Source: Chelydra serpentina (lineage: Eukaryota; Chordata; Testudines; Chelydridae). From it: a stretch of 64,000 nucleotides of DNA. The stretch lies in NCBI GenBank assembly GCA_037349315.1, contig JBAIAC010000051.1:28184001-28248000 (forward strand), written 5' to 3'. Shown piece by piece: positions 10,083 to 22,980 of the stretch. The translations under genes were made by a program, and so were the position numbers. Each line of letters opens with the position of its first letter. The first letter of the stretch is position 1. The notes beneath the pieces were generated by a model. It did no database searches, was not told the origin of the DNA, and saw only the letters and a program-made list of their open reading frames with translations.

Positions 10083-10775
10083 TGTGACAAAGCTCTGTCT
10101 TTGTCTCAGTGCTTCCAGGCAGATTTCGCTGGCCTCAGAGGCTCACTGTGACCCTCCACATAGCCCTTCTCTCTCTAGAGGCAAGGGTCACAGCCTACTG
10201 AGCCATTTTCATCATAAGCCAGCAAGGGAGGTGAGGAGAAGCAACTCTCTCTTGCACAGTCTCTGTTGTCTCCCACTCTCAGTGATTAATCGGGGAGGCG
10301 AGGGAAGAGGGGAGCCCGGGCTCCAGCCCAGGGACCCTAATAGTAGCAGCTATGGTAGCAGACTTTTTGGAAATAGGACGTATACAATTCCCTGGGCCAC
10401 TTCCCCACAGCAGCCCCCACTCAATATCTCCTTCACCGTTACCTCAGGGCCTCCTTTCTTGCACCTGATATGGATTTGTACTGCTTAGTTCCTCCAACAG
10501 CATAGCTTCCTCCTACAGCTCCTGATACACATGCATCACTGAATACCTGGGAGGCTCTTAACTATTTCCAGCCAGCCATTGATTGGCTTCAGGTGTCCCA
10601 ATCAACTTAGCTATCTCCACTGATTTCTAGAAGGATCTTAATTGGCCCCAGGTGTCTTGATTAACCTGGAGCAACTGCCATTTGGTTACCATGGTACCAG
10701 GGATTTGTTTAGCCTGGGGTTAACATACCTGTTCCTCACCACTTTACTATAGCCATCTGGCCTTGCCCCATCACA
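10083..10775. mobile_element. Solo LTR with 4-bp target duplication
   Basis: The 693-bp unit starts tgtgacaaag and ends cccatcaca, with TGTGA/TCACA inverted ends. It is flanked by ctac on both sides (10079-10082 and 10776-10779). A 4-bp duplication fits class I-like (gammaretrovirus-type) endogenous retroviruses. No internal region remains, so I infer LTR-LTR recombination. Orientation is not decided. Confidence 0.72.
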
Positions 10776-10846
10776 CTACAGAAAGAGAGATTTTTAAGTG
10801 ATTACAAGTAATGAGGCATAAAAGTAATGAAACATCTCCAGCTGGG

Positions 10847-11533
10847 TGTAGCAAAGCAAGACTCACTGCCGCAGCGCCTCCTGCTGGTTGTTGAGGGACT
10901 TTGATCAACTCCAGCTTTGGAGAGCCCTCTGCCGGCCAGTGTCTCTTCTGCCACTGGCCCCGTGTCCCTCCCGGACCCTGGTGCCCTTTACCTCAGGGTT
11001 CTGCCCCTGCAGTACCCCACCATGCTCTGGGACTTCCCTCCCAGGGGAACCCCCAACCCTCTATCCCTACCTTGCCTCAGTGGCTACTGCCAGTCACTAC
11101 TGCCACTCACTGGGGAAAGCTGCAGTCTGTCATGGCCACTAATCATTGGCAAGGGGATCAGACCAGCTGCCTCAGCCTAACCCCAGGCTACCCCTCTGCA
11201 GCCCCAGTACCTTTTGTAGGCCTTTAACAAGGCCTGCAGTCTGGTGGTTTACCAGGCTGGAGCTCCCCAGCTCCCTTTGCCCTTCCCCAGCACTGCTCTG
11301 CTTCAGGTACCTTGCTCCCAGGCAGTTAGCTCTTCCCACTCCAGGGCTAGAGTGAGACTCTTCCAACTCCTGGCTCACAGTCCCTTTATAGGGTCAGCTG
11401 TGGCCTGATTGAGCTGGCCACACCTGTGGTCAGCTATTCCCTCAGCTGCTTTCACTCCTTTTCCCAGCTGCAGCCCTCTCCGGGGCTGCTTTTAACTCCT
11501 GTTCTGTGGGAGTGGGGCAACCGGCCCACTACA
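10847..11533 (-). mobile_element. Solo LTR, family S, copy 1
   Basis: The 687-bp unit runs from tgtagcaaagcaag to cggcccactaca and is flanked by perfect 5-bp duplications ctggg (10842-10846 and 11534-11538). A minus-strand TATA box (plus strand ctttata, 11394-11400) lies about 135 bp from the high-coordinate end, so the LTR is read on the minus strand. Two more copies are at 19800-20456 and 41757-43980. The TGTAG/CTACA ends, 5-bp duplication and TATA spacing resemble the LTRs of the Gypsy element at 51311-62794, so a related family is inferred. Confidence 0.82.
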
Positions 11534-11929
11534 CTGGGGTTTAGGAGACAGAAGGTCTGTGGGGACGGGAACCTCCAGGTGTTTCATTGCCAAGATGTAA
11601 ATTTCTCACTCACATCCTTTTTCCTGACAAAGAATGGCCGCTTAACCAGGTGATAGTCCATTTGATTTTGCTGACATCTGGCTGAGGCATTAGTTTGCCT
11701 TTTGTCTTTGAGGAACTGGTTTGTGCCCTCTTTTCTAAACTTGGAACATGTCTCAGTAATGTTATACAGTAAAATCTTATAACTTTACATACAATGTTAC
11801 CGCACATATTTTACCAGGACAATAATGATCAGCAAATTATGAGTTTTCAAATGATGCCTCACAAGGCATACTTTGTACAAGATCCATTATAATTTTGTAA
11901 AAAGAGTGAACATAGGGATACCATCACAC

Positions 11930-12226
11930 AAGTTCCCTGGGTGCCTATATTTTTGCTCCTGGGCATGTGCTCTGCAGAGTTCCTTTAGATGGACAGATGC
12001 CCATCTCCCACCTATGCCCCCAAAGTGATTCACAAACCAGGGGAAGACAGGCATTCAGCCACCTAAGTTGTGTGTGGGACCTGATCCGGTAGTGTGGTCA
12101 GAGGTCACATACCAGATCAGGCCCTCAGGCAAGCTCTTACATAACAACCATGTGGAGAGAAAAGGACCTGGCCATCCCTCATAACTTTTAGCCCAGGGGC
12201 TAGGGTACCTCACCTGGGATAAGGGA
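11930..12226. other. Unassigned DNA between LTR remnants
   Basis: Nothing beyond possible old repeat debris is seen in this short stretch. Confidence 0.4.
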
Positions 12227-13308
12227 TGTCACGCTTGCTGGAGTGGCTCACTACCATGAGTGCCACACCTCAGGGCAGACTGTCAAGAAGCAGGGTAGAG
12301 CACCCAAAATGGTTGTATGTTCTGTACTTAGATTTCATCAACCCAGTAACAAATGGGAACTCCTAAAGTACTATAACAGTTTTACCATGGAGTCACAGAC
12401 AGTCCCCTTGAGCATTCCAGTGTATCTTGCCACCTTAGCAAGCTTGACTTTGGGATAGAAGGTCACGTTACACCAGAGTTCACAAACTATTCAGGTTACT
12501 CCCAGTCCCAAAGGACCAGTCACTTACCCTAGGTCAATTTGCATCTTAGATCTCAAACCAAAGACAATGCTTGTAGCCAATCCTACAGTAAACTAACTAA
12601 GGATTTATTAACTAAGGAAAAGAAATAAGAGAATTATTTACAAGGTCAAAGTAGGTAACATAAACACACAAATGAGTTGCAGTCAGGTTTCAAAAGGTAA
12701 TAGAAATTTCTACAGTAAGCAGACTCTGTATATCCTGTAGAGCTACCCCAGGTGAAAATACTGGGGGTCTCCTTGTGTATCCTTAGAAATCCTCACCCCT
12801 CAGAGTTCAAGCAGCAAAGGAAATTCTCCTTAACAGGCATTTTTATTCTCTTCCCCCAGCATTCAAGCTGTGATGGAACAAGGGCTTGGGCATGTAACCT
12901 CTTCAGGGCTGTGGGGGAAGCCACCAACAAAGTCTTTGCTCTACAATGGCCCATTTGGATTCAATGGTCCTTCCTGATGGACAGGAGATAAGAATCCAGC
13001 ATTTTGTATTAGATGATGTTTTCCCCTGTTTGGTGAGGTTTCAGAACAAACATTTTACAGTTATAGAACAAACACTTAAGCATTACCTTATAGCTGGGAC
13101 AGAGAGGTTATAAGTGAGATTAATGCATGCAGCAACTTACAGGTATTTCATACAGTCTAAACACTATACACATTGATGTAAGTCCAATACCTATCTTAAC
13201 AATAGTAATATATAGTGAAACAGACTGGTTTCCAGCTATCCATTTGTCAGTGTTCAGTAAGGCCTAAGGGCCTTGACATGAGCTAGCACCTGGTCTGTCA
13301 GCATCACA
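12227..13308. mobile_element. Retroviral-type LTR remnant (copy 2)
   Basis: This copy begins tgtcacgcttgctgg and ends tgtcagcatcaca, about 1.08 kb. Flanks are ggga (12223-12226) and gggg (13309-13312), a possible 4-bp duplication with one change. It aligns with copy 1 (8400-8965 and the end at 9799). No coding capacity is seen. Confidence 0.55.
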
Positions 13309-13309
13309 G

Positions 13310-13510
13310 GGGAGACCCCCCAGTTCAAGTCCCCCCTTCACCTGCGGGGAAGAAAGGATTTGAAGAGGGGTCCCCACCTGTCAGGAGAGTGCTCTAACCA
13401 CGGAGCTATGAGATATTCTGATGTGGGGATATCTCAGTCTCAGCTGTTGAATTCTATATTAAATAATGACTCATTGGAGTAGGGGGTCTCCCACGTGAGA
13501 CTCTAACCAC
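13310..13510 (-). repeat. Old tRNA-derived SINE
   Basis: On the minus strand a Pol III A-box-like gtggttagagcactc (about 13390-13405) is followed by a B-box-like ttcaaatcc (about 13352-13362), the layout of a tRNA-derived SINE head. The rest is diverged and the ends are not defined. Confidence 0.4.
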
Positions 13511-16500
13511 CAGCCTACAGCGTCATTCTCATGCTTGCGCTCTCCTGCTCTGGCCCAAAGGACTCTGTGTGAGAGAGAGAGTACTCAGTGTCGCAAGGCC
13601 TAGCTCCTGCTGTACATTCAAGTCCAAGAAACCCCAGTAATTAATTGCTAAACACAGTTCCATGGTCCAGCCAAGTGCAACTACTGAATGGGTGCCACAT
13701 ATGAGCAAAGGGAGCAGACGAGACCCTTTGCAGCATATCTCTGACAAAATGTGGAGTACAATGCACTGGCTAAGTACAGGCTGTTCTATCACCCTCTAGT
13801 GGCCAGCCTAGGAAAGATATGAGACCTACTACTACTGACAGCTTATTTATATTAAGTAATAGACACCTATGATTTTGGAAGTCCTGGGTTCTAATCCTTG
13901 CTGGTAATCAAATCTGTTGTCTGTGTGCTATGGTTTCAGTACACTGTTTGAACGCAGCCCAAACTAACTAACATAAGACCAGCTCCCTTCCGTTCTTTGG
14001 CTCTGTAACAATAAAGGTGGCCTAATATGATATGGCACTTTTTCATTATTGAAGCCCAAACATCAAATAAAAAAGCATATTAAACCTTCCAAGGACAGAT
14101 GCAGCTTTAAAAAGAAAAGAAAGAAAGAAGTCTCTGCTGCTTTTCTGTGTTTTTGTAAATCAGAAATGTTTTTCCCATCTCATTCTGCGTCTGTTTCGCC
14201 ATTCTTCCTGCCTCTGTTTTCATGTTTTCATTTTTCTATGGCTGTGTGGAACACATTTCTCAGTTAAGTACTTGCTTTTGAGAGTTGTTGCCATAACAAC
14301 CGTTTCATTGCCCGATATGCACACTATCTCTGAAATACAGAATTTCTCTTTAAAGGAGCATGTGCCATGCACATCAAAGGGGAATATGGACTCATTATTT
14401 TTACATTATTTTGTGTGCAAATAGATGTTTTCCAATACAGGTTTTTCTAACTTGATTTTCTTGTTCAGTGGAACTACGCTTTTTTTTTTTAAAGCATCCC
14501 CATCTTACAGTATAATTTTTGTCCAAAACCCAAAACATTAGGAGACAAGAATCTTTATTGTAGTTCCCTTTCTCCAAAAGGTCTGAGGTAACTGTGCAGC
14601 AGTTAATGCATTTAAAGTCCTTCTTAATAGACAGTAAAATTATGTAAATAAAATCTATTAAAAATAATGGGTTGTTTTTAGAGACAAACCTCCATCTTAA
14701 TGTACTGTAGATGCCTTTCTATGGCTGTGGGGCTAGAGGGTACATACTGTTCACTTGCTTTATTATTCAATTCCTTGCTTTGGGGAGGTTGTATAAGCTA
14801 CGTTAGGAATGTAGCAGTTTTAACTCTTTCTCTGAAAAGTTTTCCTTTGTATGAATTTCTTCGTTTTTTTGGTCAAATTTAAGCATTCGACCAATGTGTT
14901 GCCCCAAACTGTATGGAGTCGGGAGCGGAACGGGGCTTCCAGCACTGTTGGCAGGGCAGGTGCCAAGAGACGGGGTAAGTCATTGGAGAGTCGACCTGTA
15001 CTGGGGTTTTATGGAAGATGGAGGGGATGCCGTACCAAAGTGAAGGTCTCCAGAACTGCACTGGCCCAGCTGAAGGGCTCTGATACTCAGCCCATCACTC
15101 CATCCCTGTTCAGTGGAGAAAGCCTAGTGTGAGTTCAAGCTTTCCGCACCAGGAGTGCCAACTTTTCAATGCAGCAGCTGTTATTGTTTCCCTAGCCCTG
15201 TCCCCTGGCCAGCACCACTCTCAACCTCTTTACTCTGTCCCTTGCTGTAAACTGTGGCCTATTTGCTCTCCTCCAGCCTCTGCCCAGCCTCCACTGCCCC
15301 ACCCAGTTTGCTTCTTGCAAAGTAAATCCTAGGCTACCACCTAAAGCACAGGCTACTTTTAGACTTTATTCATGTTAGTCTTTAAACGCCATTGGTCATA
15401 ACTGTTTCCACCTCCGCTGCAATATTTTAGTCACTGAATATCATTGACAGCCAGTATATCTGACAATGAATGGATGCTCCACAGTCTTAGGTGTTATTTG
15501 TAAAAAATCTCTCTAGCCCTCATTGCTGTGGAGGTTCCTTGAAGATATGATCCGAGTGTAAGCCATGCAGCTAATGGGTTGGCAGCATATGGCTGCCGAG
15601 GAAGCATGGGGCTGAGCAGCAGAGACTGGAATTGGTGAGCACTTGACAGACTTTGAGCTGCTGCTCTCACTGAACGAGTGGACTAAGGAGAAAGCAGCAC
15701 TGTTCCGAGCAGTGTTTCTAGGTGGTGATGCAGGAGCATTTTACCAGCAGCTTCCCAGTGCGACTCATGGATCTTTCAGACAGTTATGCATCCTGGACAA
15801 TATTCATAGCCCCCTTGCTGGGTGTGAATAGGAGGAAGTGTGGACCCTGGGGAGCAACTCCTGGAGCCTTAGAGAAGCCTCTACCATGGCTACAGGGTGA
15901 TGGAGAGGAACTGCTCCCTGCCATACCTTGGAATAAAGTGGTGGTGAAGCCAGGTCAACCTGCAATAACACCTCTAGGATAAAGGACAGCTGCAGTGAGC
16001 CTGTTTGATGCTACCAAGATCCAGTCAGGATTGCTGGGTAGAAGAACTCTGTGCAGAGCTGGACCAAAGGGAGTGTTCTGGGTAAGAGCCATTCATGTGA
16101 CAGAGCAGGCAGTGCAGCTAGTGAGACATCAGACCCTGGGGACAGTCTCCAGTGTACATAGTGTCTCAAAGCCTCTCACTGGGGCAGAGATCAACAGCTG
16201 CGAAGCAGCCCAATCAGTAAAAGAGCTAAGAGTTGACTTGTCAGAACAACACGTGGTTGTGAATGCTTTCAGCCAGATTAAGGCAGCAAGAATAGACTCA
16301 GTCTGGTCTTGTGATGACATCTGGCAAGAACAGTCTGAGGACCCTGTTGGTGCAAAAACAGATCTACTGAAGGAGACCTGGTCTGGGGAGGTTCAACACA
16401 GAGCAGGAACCAAGGTGAGGACGAGTGTTGCCCACCCTGCGAGTAATGGGGGGAGTGAAGAGACTAAACCGCACCATTGGCTCTATGCTTACAGTCTTAG

Positions 16501-17126
16501 CTTCTGCTCGGGACTAGAATCTTGGGCGGTGGCTTCTAATGATGGGTGTTTAGCACACCCATCGGCTTTAGCCAGGCCTGTGATTTATAGCAGCCACCAA
16601 CACCTTCCAGAATGACAATACAGATTTAGAAATCTTACTTTAGGCCCTCCAGGTGAAATCCTGGCTCCATTGACATCAATGGCAAAAAACCCATTGACCT
16701 CAATGCAACCAGGACTTGACCCCCAGCTTTGACAATCTTGGCCTGAGTAGTTAATGGAAATAAAGCTTTCTGAGAATGAGCTAAGTGTTGTTATTATTAT
16801 AGCGCAATATGGAAACGACATTTCACAGCTCATTACCCATTTTGGCCCACGTTTAAGTGAAGAGGAATAAAAGTCATACTTAAAATAAGTTGCTTCCTCT
16901 GAAATTAACACTAAATAAGAGGGAGTGGAATACTTGCAATCAGTCTGTTCTTCACAGCAACCAGGCCCTGCTCAGAACCATGTCAAAACACACTCCATGG
17001 CCATTGGTCCCTGAGAGGGAAGTTCTCCACGCTTGTCCATCTCATTCCGTTTTGTTCAATGAGCAGTTTCAGAAACTCCCCCTCACATTTGCACTGCTGC
17101 TGTCACAATGAAGAGCCCCAAGAGAC
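13511..17126. other. Unassigned DNA
   Basis: No gene is recognised. The longest open frame is 15995-16615 (plus, 206 codons), with no recognisable domain and no sign of splicing or conservation, so I do not call it. A possible B-box relic (gggttctaatcc) is near 13888. An imperfect palindrome at about 16655-16720, with 'cattgacatcaatgg' facing 'ccattgacctcaatg', resembles a widespread old amniote repeat; 29350-29400 has a similar phrase. Confidence 0.45.
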
Positions 17127-17129
17127 TAA

Positions 17130-17415
17130 GGGTATGCCTATACTTACCCGTCGCGTCGGAGGCGCGGGATCGATGTTCTGGGTTCGATTTATCGCGTCTT
17201 GTCAAGACGCGATAAATCGAACCAGGAAGTGCTCCCTCGTCGACGCTGGTAATCCAGCTCGACGAGTGGAGTAGGCAGAGTCGACGGGGGAGCCTGCACG
17301 CCGCGTCTTGACCACAGGTAAGTTCGAACTAAGGTACTTCGACTTCAGCTACGTTATTAACGTAGCTGAAGTTGCGTATCTTAGTTCGATAGGGGGGGTT
17401 AGTGTAGACCTAGCC
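17130..17415. mobile_element. Harbinger-type MITE rich in palindromes
   Basis: The 286-bp unit is flanked by taa (17127-17129 and 17416-17418). The left end is gggtatgcctatactta and the reverse complement of the right end is ggctaggtctacactaa, similar to the E1 ends. It contains a perfect inverted repeat with 21-nt arms and a single central t (17181-17223). A second has 15-nt arms (17342-17372) inside a longer imperfect stem of about 33 bp per arm. There is no coding capacity, so mobilisation by a Harbinger transposase is inferred. Confidence 0.82.
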
Positions 17416-17418
17416 TAA

Positions 17419-19794
17419 GTGTAGATAGACCCAATGCTGCCAAACTCCAGACACACGCAGCAGTAGAACATAGCATGCTAGAAACTCCTAGCAGAAGACA
17501 CACACTACAAAACTCATACCCCAGTGTGGCCATTACTAGAGACTGCAACAGAGCTTGAAATTTCTAGGGCAAAATGCTACTTTTCTCTAGTTTTTGCTGG
17601 GCATGTATATAATGTAGGATCTGAAGATCATAGAAAGACTCGCACTGATTTTGTGGGCTTTGAATCGGTCCTATACATTACCCCCCAAATGCCCATATCA
17701 AATACTTTTTTAAAATGTGGGGGATCAGATACTTGGCTGATTTAAGCTTATTGAAGCCAATAGAGCTAAGCTGGGTTACACCAGCCGTGGATCTAGCTCA
17801 ATTGACTTAGATGGAGTTACATTGATTTACCCCAGCTGATGACCTGGCCCTACTGACTTCAATTGAGCTTTGATGATTTACACCACACGGAGATCTGGCC
17901 CTTTAAGACATCCTGGTTTTGGTAAATAGTTAATACTTTCTAACTCATTAATCTTTTATTGAAACCCTATTGATCTCTCAAGCACTGGCCTGTCAGAGCA
18001 CCCCAGTCACATGGTACCTGAGCAACCCACCACATCACATACAGAACTGCTCTGCCCCGTTAGCCGGGCAGACAAAACAGGGCATTTAAATCTTAGACCT
18101 AGAGCGTTCAAAGCCACGCCAAGGAGCCTGTACTGTTACGGCGCCTCTTAGTGGTCTCAGGGGGATGAGACTGAATCTCAATGGGTGAGTGCAAAATGGC
18201 TGCACTCTCCTGGCTGGGTGTGATAGCATGGGGGTCATCTCCATTTCTTAACACAGGCTGTCTAACCTGCAGTGGTCACCACCCCCTCGGAGACTGTAGG
18301 GATCCCAGAGTAGAATTGGCCTGGGAATTATGTCAGTGTTGGTGGGACGCTGACACGTCCTCTGCCTGGGGAGAGAAGCTGGAGAAACTGACTACAACTC
18401 ATTTTTTAAAAAAGTCAGAGTCTTTGGGAGACAGATGTTCAGCCTGGCTTCCATTAGTGATAGTGCAAATAAATAATTGTTGGTGCAAACTGCAGGTCCA
18501 TGGGAGTTAGCGCCAGTGTTGCATGGACAAAGATCAGGCTCCGCAATGATTGTGATTCGCTCTGACTGCCCTGTCACAGCAAAGAGGCCATGATGCATTG
18601 TGACTGTGAAGTGGCCATGGGGTGTGATCTCTGCAATTGCTGTGTAGTGAGGAAATTTATTGTGCCCTAATGGGGGTGTCACTGCAAAATGACTGTGATG
18701 CCATGTGACTGGAGGGCATTACAGAGAGATGCCAATTAGCTGTGACAGCATTGTCACTCTGGAGTGACTGCACTGCGTGGTGAATGGAGAGCTCTGCAAT
18801 GTGAGGTTGATGTGATATGACCAGGATGTAACTGCAGTGTCAAGATTTGTCTGTCATTTATGGGGTACGTGGAGATAGACATGTTAGTTGCAGGATCTGC
18901 TACTGTGAAGACTAATCTATTATGTCAATGGCTGTAAAGCTTGCTGTACGACAAAGGGCATTGTTCCAAAAGACACATACAGAAAAGACTGGCAAACACA
19001 AGGGCCATAAGGCCAAATCCATTCAGATTCAGTTTGCTGTTGCCTGACTAGGCTCATCTTCAGCAAAGTGTACTTGGCCTTGTACGTGATGGAGGTGCTA
19101 TTCATGACTCCTTTGGTAAGGTTGCATTGAGATATTTACTTAAGACAGGGATTCGGATTCTGTCTGGTATGAAAAAAAGTGTAACCACCCCAAATATACA
19201 GCACATAATCTGTGGGTAAAGATGGACTTCCCTGAGGACTTTCAATTGAATCTGTGGATTAGTTTATAAATTAAAATTACTTTAAAATGGGCCCTTTAAG
19301 AAATGTGAGGTGGTGTCATCTTTTTTTGTACCTCACTAGCTAAAACATTACAGCCCCCGCAAACACCCAACCTCACCCACAGCCACAGGGTGAGTACTTC
19401 TTAAATGCAGGCCCCTTACTGAGTGCCAACAAGTACCACTGGATAGCCATCTGTCTTGGATGGTTTAGACACAACAAATCCTGCCTTTTGTGGCAGTCAG
19501 AGGCTTAGATGGTGCTGTATCTTTATTTTAGTGTTAAGTTGTTGTCTTGGGCTGGGGAGGTAGGCAGGCTTGGAAACTGTGAGCAAGGAAAGTTCCTGCT
19601 GTTGTTCAGGGAAATGGGACTTTTATGTACATTCTTCAAAAATAAACAGGATTGCACCAAAGAACATACAGTATTACCAACTTCTCCTCCTACTGGAAAC
19701 AACCCAGCAAGACCCCGAATACTGGCCAACTGCTCCAGCCAAGAGACAGCAGTCTTGAGACCCATTAAATAAGTAGCCTGTTTTCAAAGTGCTG
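17419..19794. other. Unassigned DNA
   Basis: No gene is seen. The stretch 17760-17900 has the repeated phrases 'ttgacttagatggagttaca' and 'ttacacca', typical of an old interspersed repeat. The stretch 18500-18800 is a loose run of tgtgac/tgcattgtgac words without clear unit structure. Confidence 0.4.
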
Positions 19795-19799
19795 GGCAC

Positions 19800-20456
19800 T
19801 GTAGTGAAGCAAGGACTCACCAGTGTGGCGCCTCCTGCTGGTTGTCCTGGGAATTAGCTCTTCACCAGCTTCGGAGACCTGCTGCTGGCCCATATCTCAC
19901 CTGCTGCTGGCACCCGAGTCCCTCCCATACCCTGATGCCTCTTTCCTCAGGGTTCTGCCCCAGCAGTACCCCCACACTCTAGGTCTCCCCTTCCAGGGGA
20001 ACCCCCAACCCTCTAAACCCACCTTGCCTCAGTGGCTGCTGCCAGTCATCATCTAGCCCCCACTCACTGGGGCAAACTGCTGTCGGTAATGGCCACTCAT
20101 CATTGGCAAGGAGTTAGGACCTGCTGCCTTTGCCTATCCCTGGGCTGCCCTTCTGCAGCCCCAGTACCTTTTGGCCTTAAACAAGTTGCCAGGCTGGAGC
20201 TCCCTTGCCTTTCCCCAGCCCTGCTCCATTTCAGGTACCCGTTTCTCCTTCAGGTAGCTAGGTCCATCTCTCTCCAAAGCTAGAGAGAGACTCCTCCAGC
20301 TTCTGACTCACAGCCCTTTTATAAGGCCAGCTGTGGCCTGATTGGGGCATGGCCCCAGCTGTGGCTGATTCCCCAATCAGCCTTTCACAGCCTCAGCCCT
20401 CTCCAGGGCTGCTTTTAACCCCTGCCCTGAGGGAGTGGGGCAGCTGCCCCACTACA
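19800..20456 (-). mobile_element. Solo LTR, family S, copy 2
   Basis: The 657-bp unit runs from tgtagtgaagcaagg to gctgccccactaca, with perfect 5-bp duplications ggcac (19795-19799 and 20457-20461). The minus-strand TATA box is the plus-strand ttttata at 20317-20323. It shares order and many phrases with copy 1, such as cctcctgctggttgt, gttctgcccc and gccactcatcattgg. Confidence 0.83.
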
Positions 20457-20461
20457 GGCAC

Positions 20462-22758
20462 CCATTGGATTGTGCTTAGCTCAGTTGGGGCTTCTGAGTG
20501 CCCTGCACGTTTAAAAATCATGCCACTGAGTTAGCTGCCGAAATATCGATTTCAGGGAGTAACATTAGGCCTCTGGGTTTGAAAATTTCAGCCCACGAGA
20601 TTCAGGAATATGGATAATGGTTTTCGTTGTAATCTTGAAACAATGCTCATTCCAATTAACGTTATCATCACTCTCAAGCAGATTTCTCAGTTCATTATCT
20701 TCTTCGCCATCCTTCCCAGACAGTTTGATACCTTTAAGACTTTCTTACTCTGCAGTTATTGCCAGGGGTGTGCATGTCCCAGAAACCTGCATCCAAATAC
20801 CTCCTCTCTCTGTGGCTGGGACCTATTGCAAGCTACTGAAAGCCTGCAAGAGGAGATCAAGTTGCTGATGAGGAGCATCCTAACACACGCACACCTCTTG
20901 TGGTGCACAGCCACCCTCTCTTTTACAGCACTAAGCACCCCTGACACACCGCCAATCGTTACATCAACCCACTAACAAAGAGCTTTCAAAAATGCATGTT
21001 TTTGAGCTCTTTGAATAGCCCTTCACTTCTGCTGATTACTCACATTTTACACTGGCACACTGTTTTCTAGATGCATTTCAATCAATACAATAGTTTTTTA
21101 GCAAACACGTTACAGCTCACCTTTGTCTACCTAACTAGAACATTTCTTTGAAAGTGCGCCTTTGTGTGAGAGTAACTTCAAAAACTCGTCATGTCTTCTT
21201 TATCTGCCACCCAACTTTTGGCATACACCTTCTGATATAGCTTTCACAAGGCCCGTGTCTGGACTTCCAAGCTCACTTTTCAGGTAGGTTGATGGAGATG
21301 TGAATGTCTTGTGTCATTCACGTCACAACACAAGGCTTTCCCCCCACTCTATGCTTGCAGCTGCAATGTGCATATTCAGGCCTACTCTTCTCAAGATTAA
21401 GTCCATTAAATCTTCTGTCTATCTAGGTTCCTTTATTTAAAGCCCATCACCATGGTACTGAATCAAGAGATTTAATAGTAGCTTCAAGGACCTATTTTGC
21501 AGCTGCACTTTACGCATTCACTAATCCTACAAGCTTTGGCAAAGATTTACCATAATGCACTATGTATGTCAAATAGGCCTTCTTCCATCACATTACAGTC
21601 ATTGCCCCATTTACTATTATACATATAAATCAAGCAACGTCCAGCTCGCCCTGCTACTGATTCTATCTTTAACACTCCAGCTGCATCTTTGTTGCTGAGG
21701 TTGTTCTGTCCAAACACACAATTCCATTTCTCACTGGAAGGGCACATGGCATTTTGCAAGCTGGAAAGGCCCATTCTTTTTTGCTAGTAAATACGCACTG
21801 TTAGATAACACAGCTGGTGTCTTCGTTTGTTCAGTAGTAAAACTAAAGCACATGTTAATGAAATGAAGCGGGTTTGCTGGATTTTCTGCTGACTTTGCCC
21901 CTCTATATACATTATGAGCCTGCTTTCCAAGCATGTTTGGCATGCTATTATTTATTTATTTATTTAAATGTTGATCTAAAAGAAACTCTGCCCCAAAGGG
22001 GGTGCCCCAGCCGCAGTTCTCGGTGCCTTTGATATACACTTAAAACACACTGGCACAGGACTTACGAAACATCAGGCAACCAATAGCAATAGCGTTTCTC
22101 CTTTCCACCCTACCACAAGTCATTTCATCACCCAACATGTAGCCACTGCATCCTAAACCTGCACCGCACCTTCCTATCAGACAAAAATCCCACCCGTAGT
22201 CCTCCGCTAATGCCCACTCAAATGGATGGGCTTTCAGCACGCCCAGAAGGACAACAAACTTGGGCTATTTGGGACCTCACAGGGCAGAGTGCTCTAAAAG
22301 AAAGGGGCTCTTAGGGACAGCGCTTTGCCAGCAGCCCCCTCACTTTGATTATGAAGGGGATCAGTCTCCAATAGCAGTCTTGGCAGGATGTCACATGAAG
22401 AGAGCAGAGTCTTACACAGACAGGCTCCAAGCCATGACTGAGTAACTGAGCATGTAACATGCTACTTCATTGACCTTGCACTCACAGTTACCTGATCTGT
22501 GTGTGCAACTGGGTAACTCTGGGTGAAAACTAGATGTCCAATTTCATGCCTAACTTGGCTGGAAATCTAGCTTGCATATGCTGGTGTGTTTTGTTGGCAC
22601 TCGCACAAATGTCTCACCTATTACATCTCCCTGCACTACATTCTCCAAGAAACAGGGCCTTGTGTGATGAAGACCCGACCAAGCTTCACTGCAGTCCTGT
22701 TACGGGAACTCTTTCTGACTTGACTGAGGAAATATCAACATGTGCAATTTTCCCTGAG
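20462..22758. other. Unassigned DNA
   Basis: No gene or complete element is recognised. A short attt microsatellite is at about 21950-21966. Open frames are short and lack motifs. Confidence 0.4.
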
Positions 22759-22761
22759 ATG

Positions 22762-22942
22762 AATCATAGAATATCACGGTTGGAAGGGACCTTAGTAGGT
22801 CATCTAGTCCAACCCCCTGCTCAAAGCAGGACCAATCCCCAATTTTTGCCCCAGATCCCCAAATGGCCCCCTCAAGGATTGAACTTACAACCCTGGGTTT
22901 AGCAGGCCAATGCTCAAACCACTGAGCTATCCCTCCCCCCCC
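22762..22942 (-). repeat. Cry I-type SINE, copy 1
   Basis: On the minus strand the unit begins gggagggatagctcag (A box) and passes a B-box-like gttcaatcc. It continues through gggggccatttgggg and ends in a CR1-like tail (caggggg ttggactag ... tctatg). This head-plus-CR1-tail design is that of the turtle Cry I SINEs, which use CR1 machinery to move. It directly precedes CR1-A. Confidence 0.85.
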
Positions 22943-22980
22943 AAGACTTATGCTTCTTTTTGGTGTCTATCAGACAGTAG

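Larger units (their letters stand above)
9800..11929. mobile_element. Older endogenous-retrovirus-like remnant split by two solo LTRs
   Basis: The pieces 9800-10082, 10776-10846 and 11534-11929 read as one older repeat. The stretch 'aaaacaagtttatgaact' at 10062-10080 continues at 10776 as ctacagaaagagag once the inserted LTR is removed. The last piece ends gggataccatcaca near 11929, an LTR-like CA end. No protein motif is visible. Confidence 0.45.

Noticed and set aside
15995..16615. 206-codon plus-strand open frame outside any recognised repeat
   Set aside because: No domain, splice context, poly(A) signal or homologous copy is visible. Its length can arise by chance in GC-balanced DNA. A protein search with no hit would confirm; a hit to a conserved family would overturn this.
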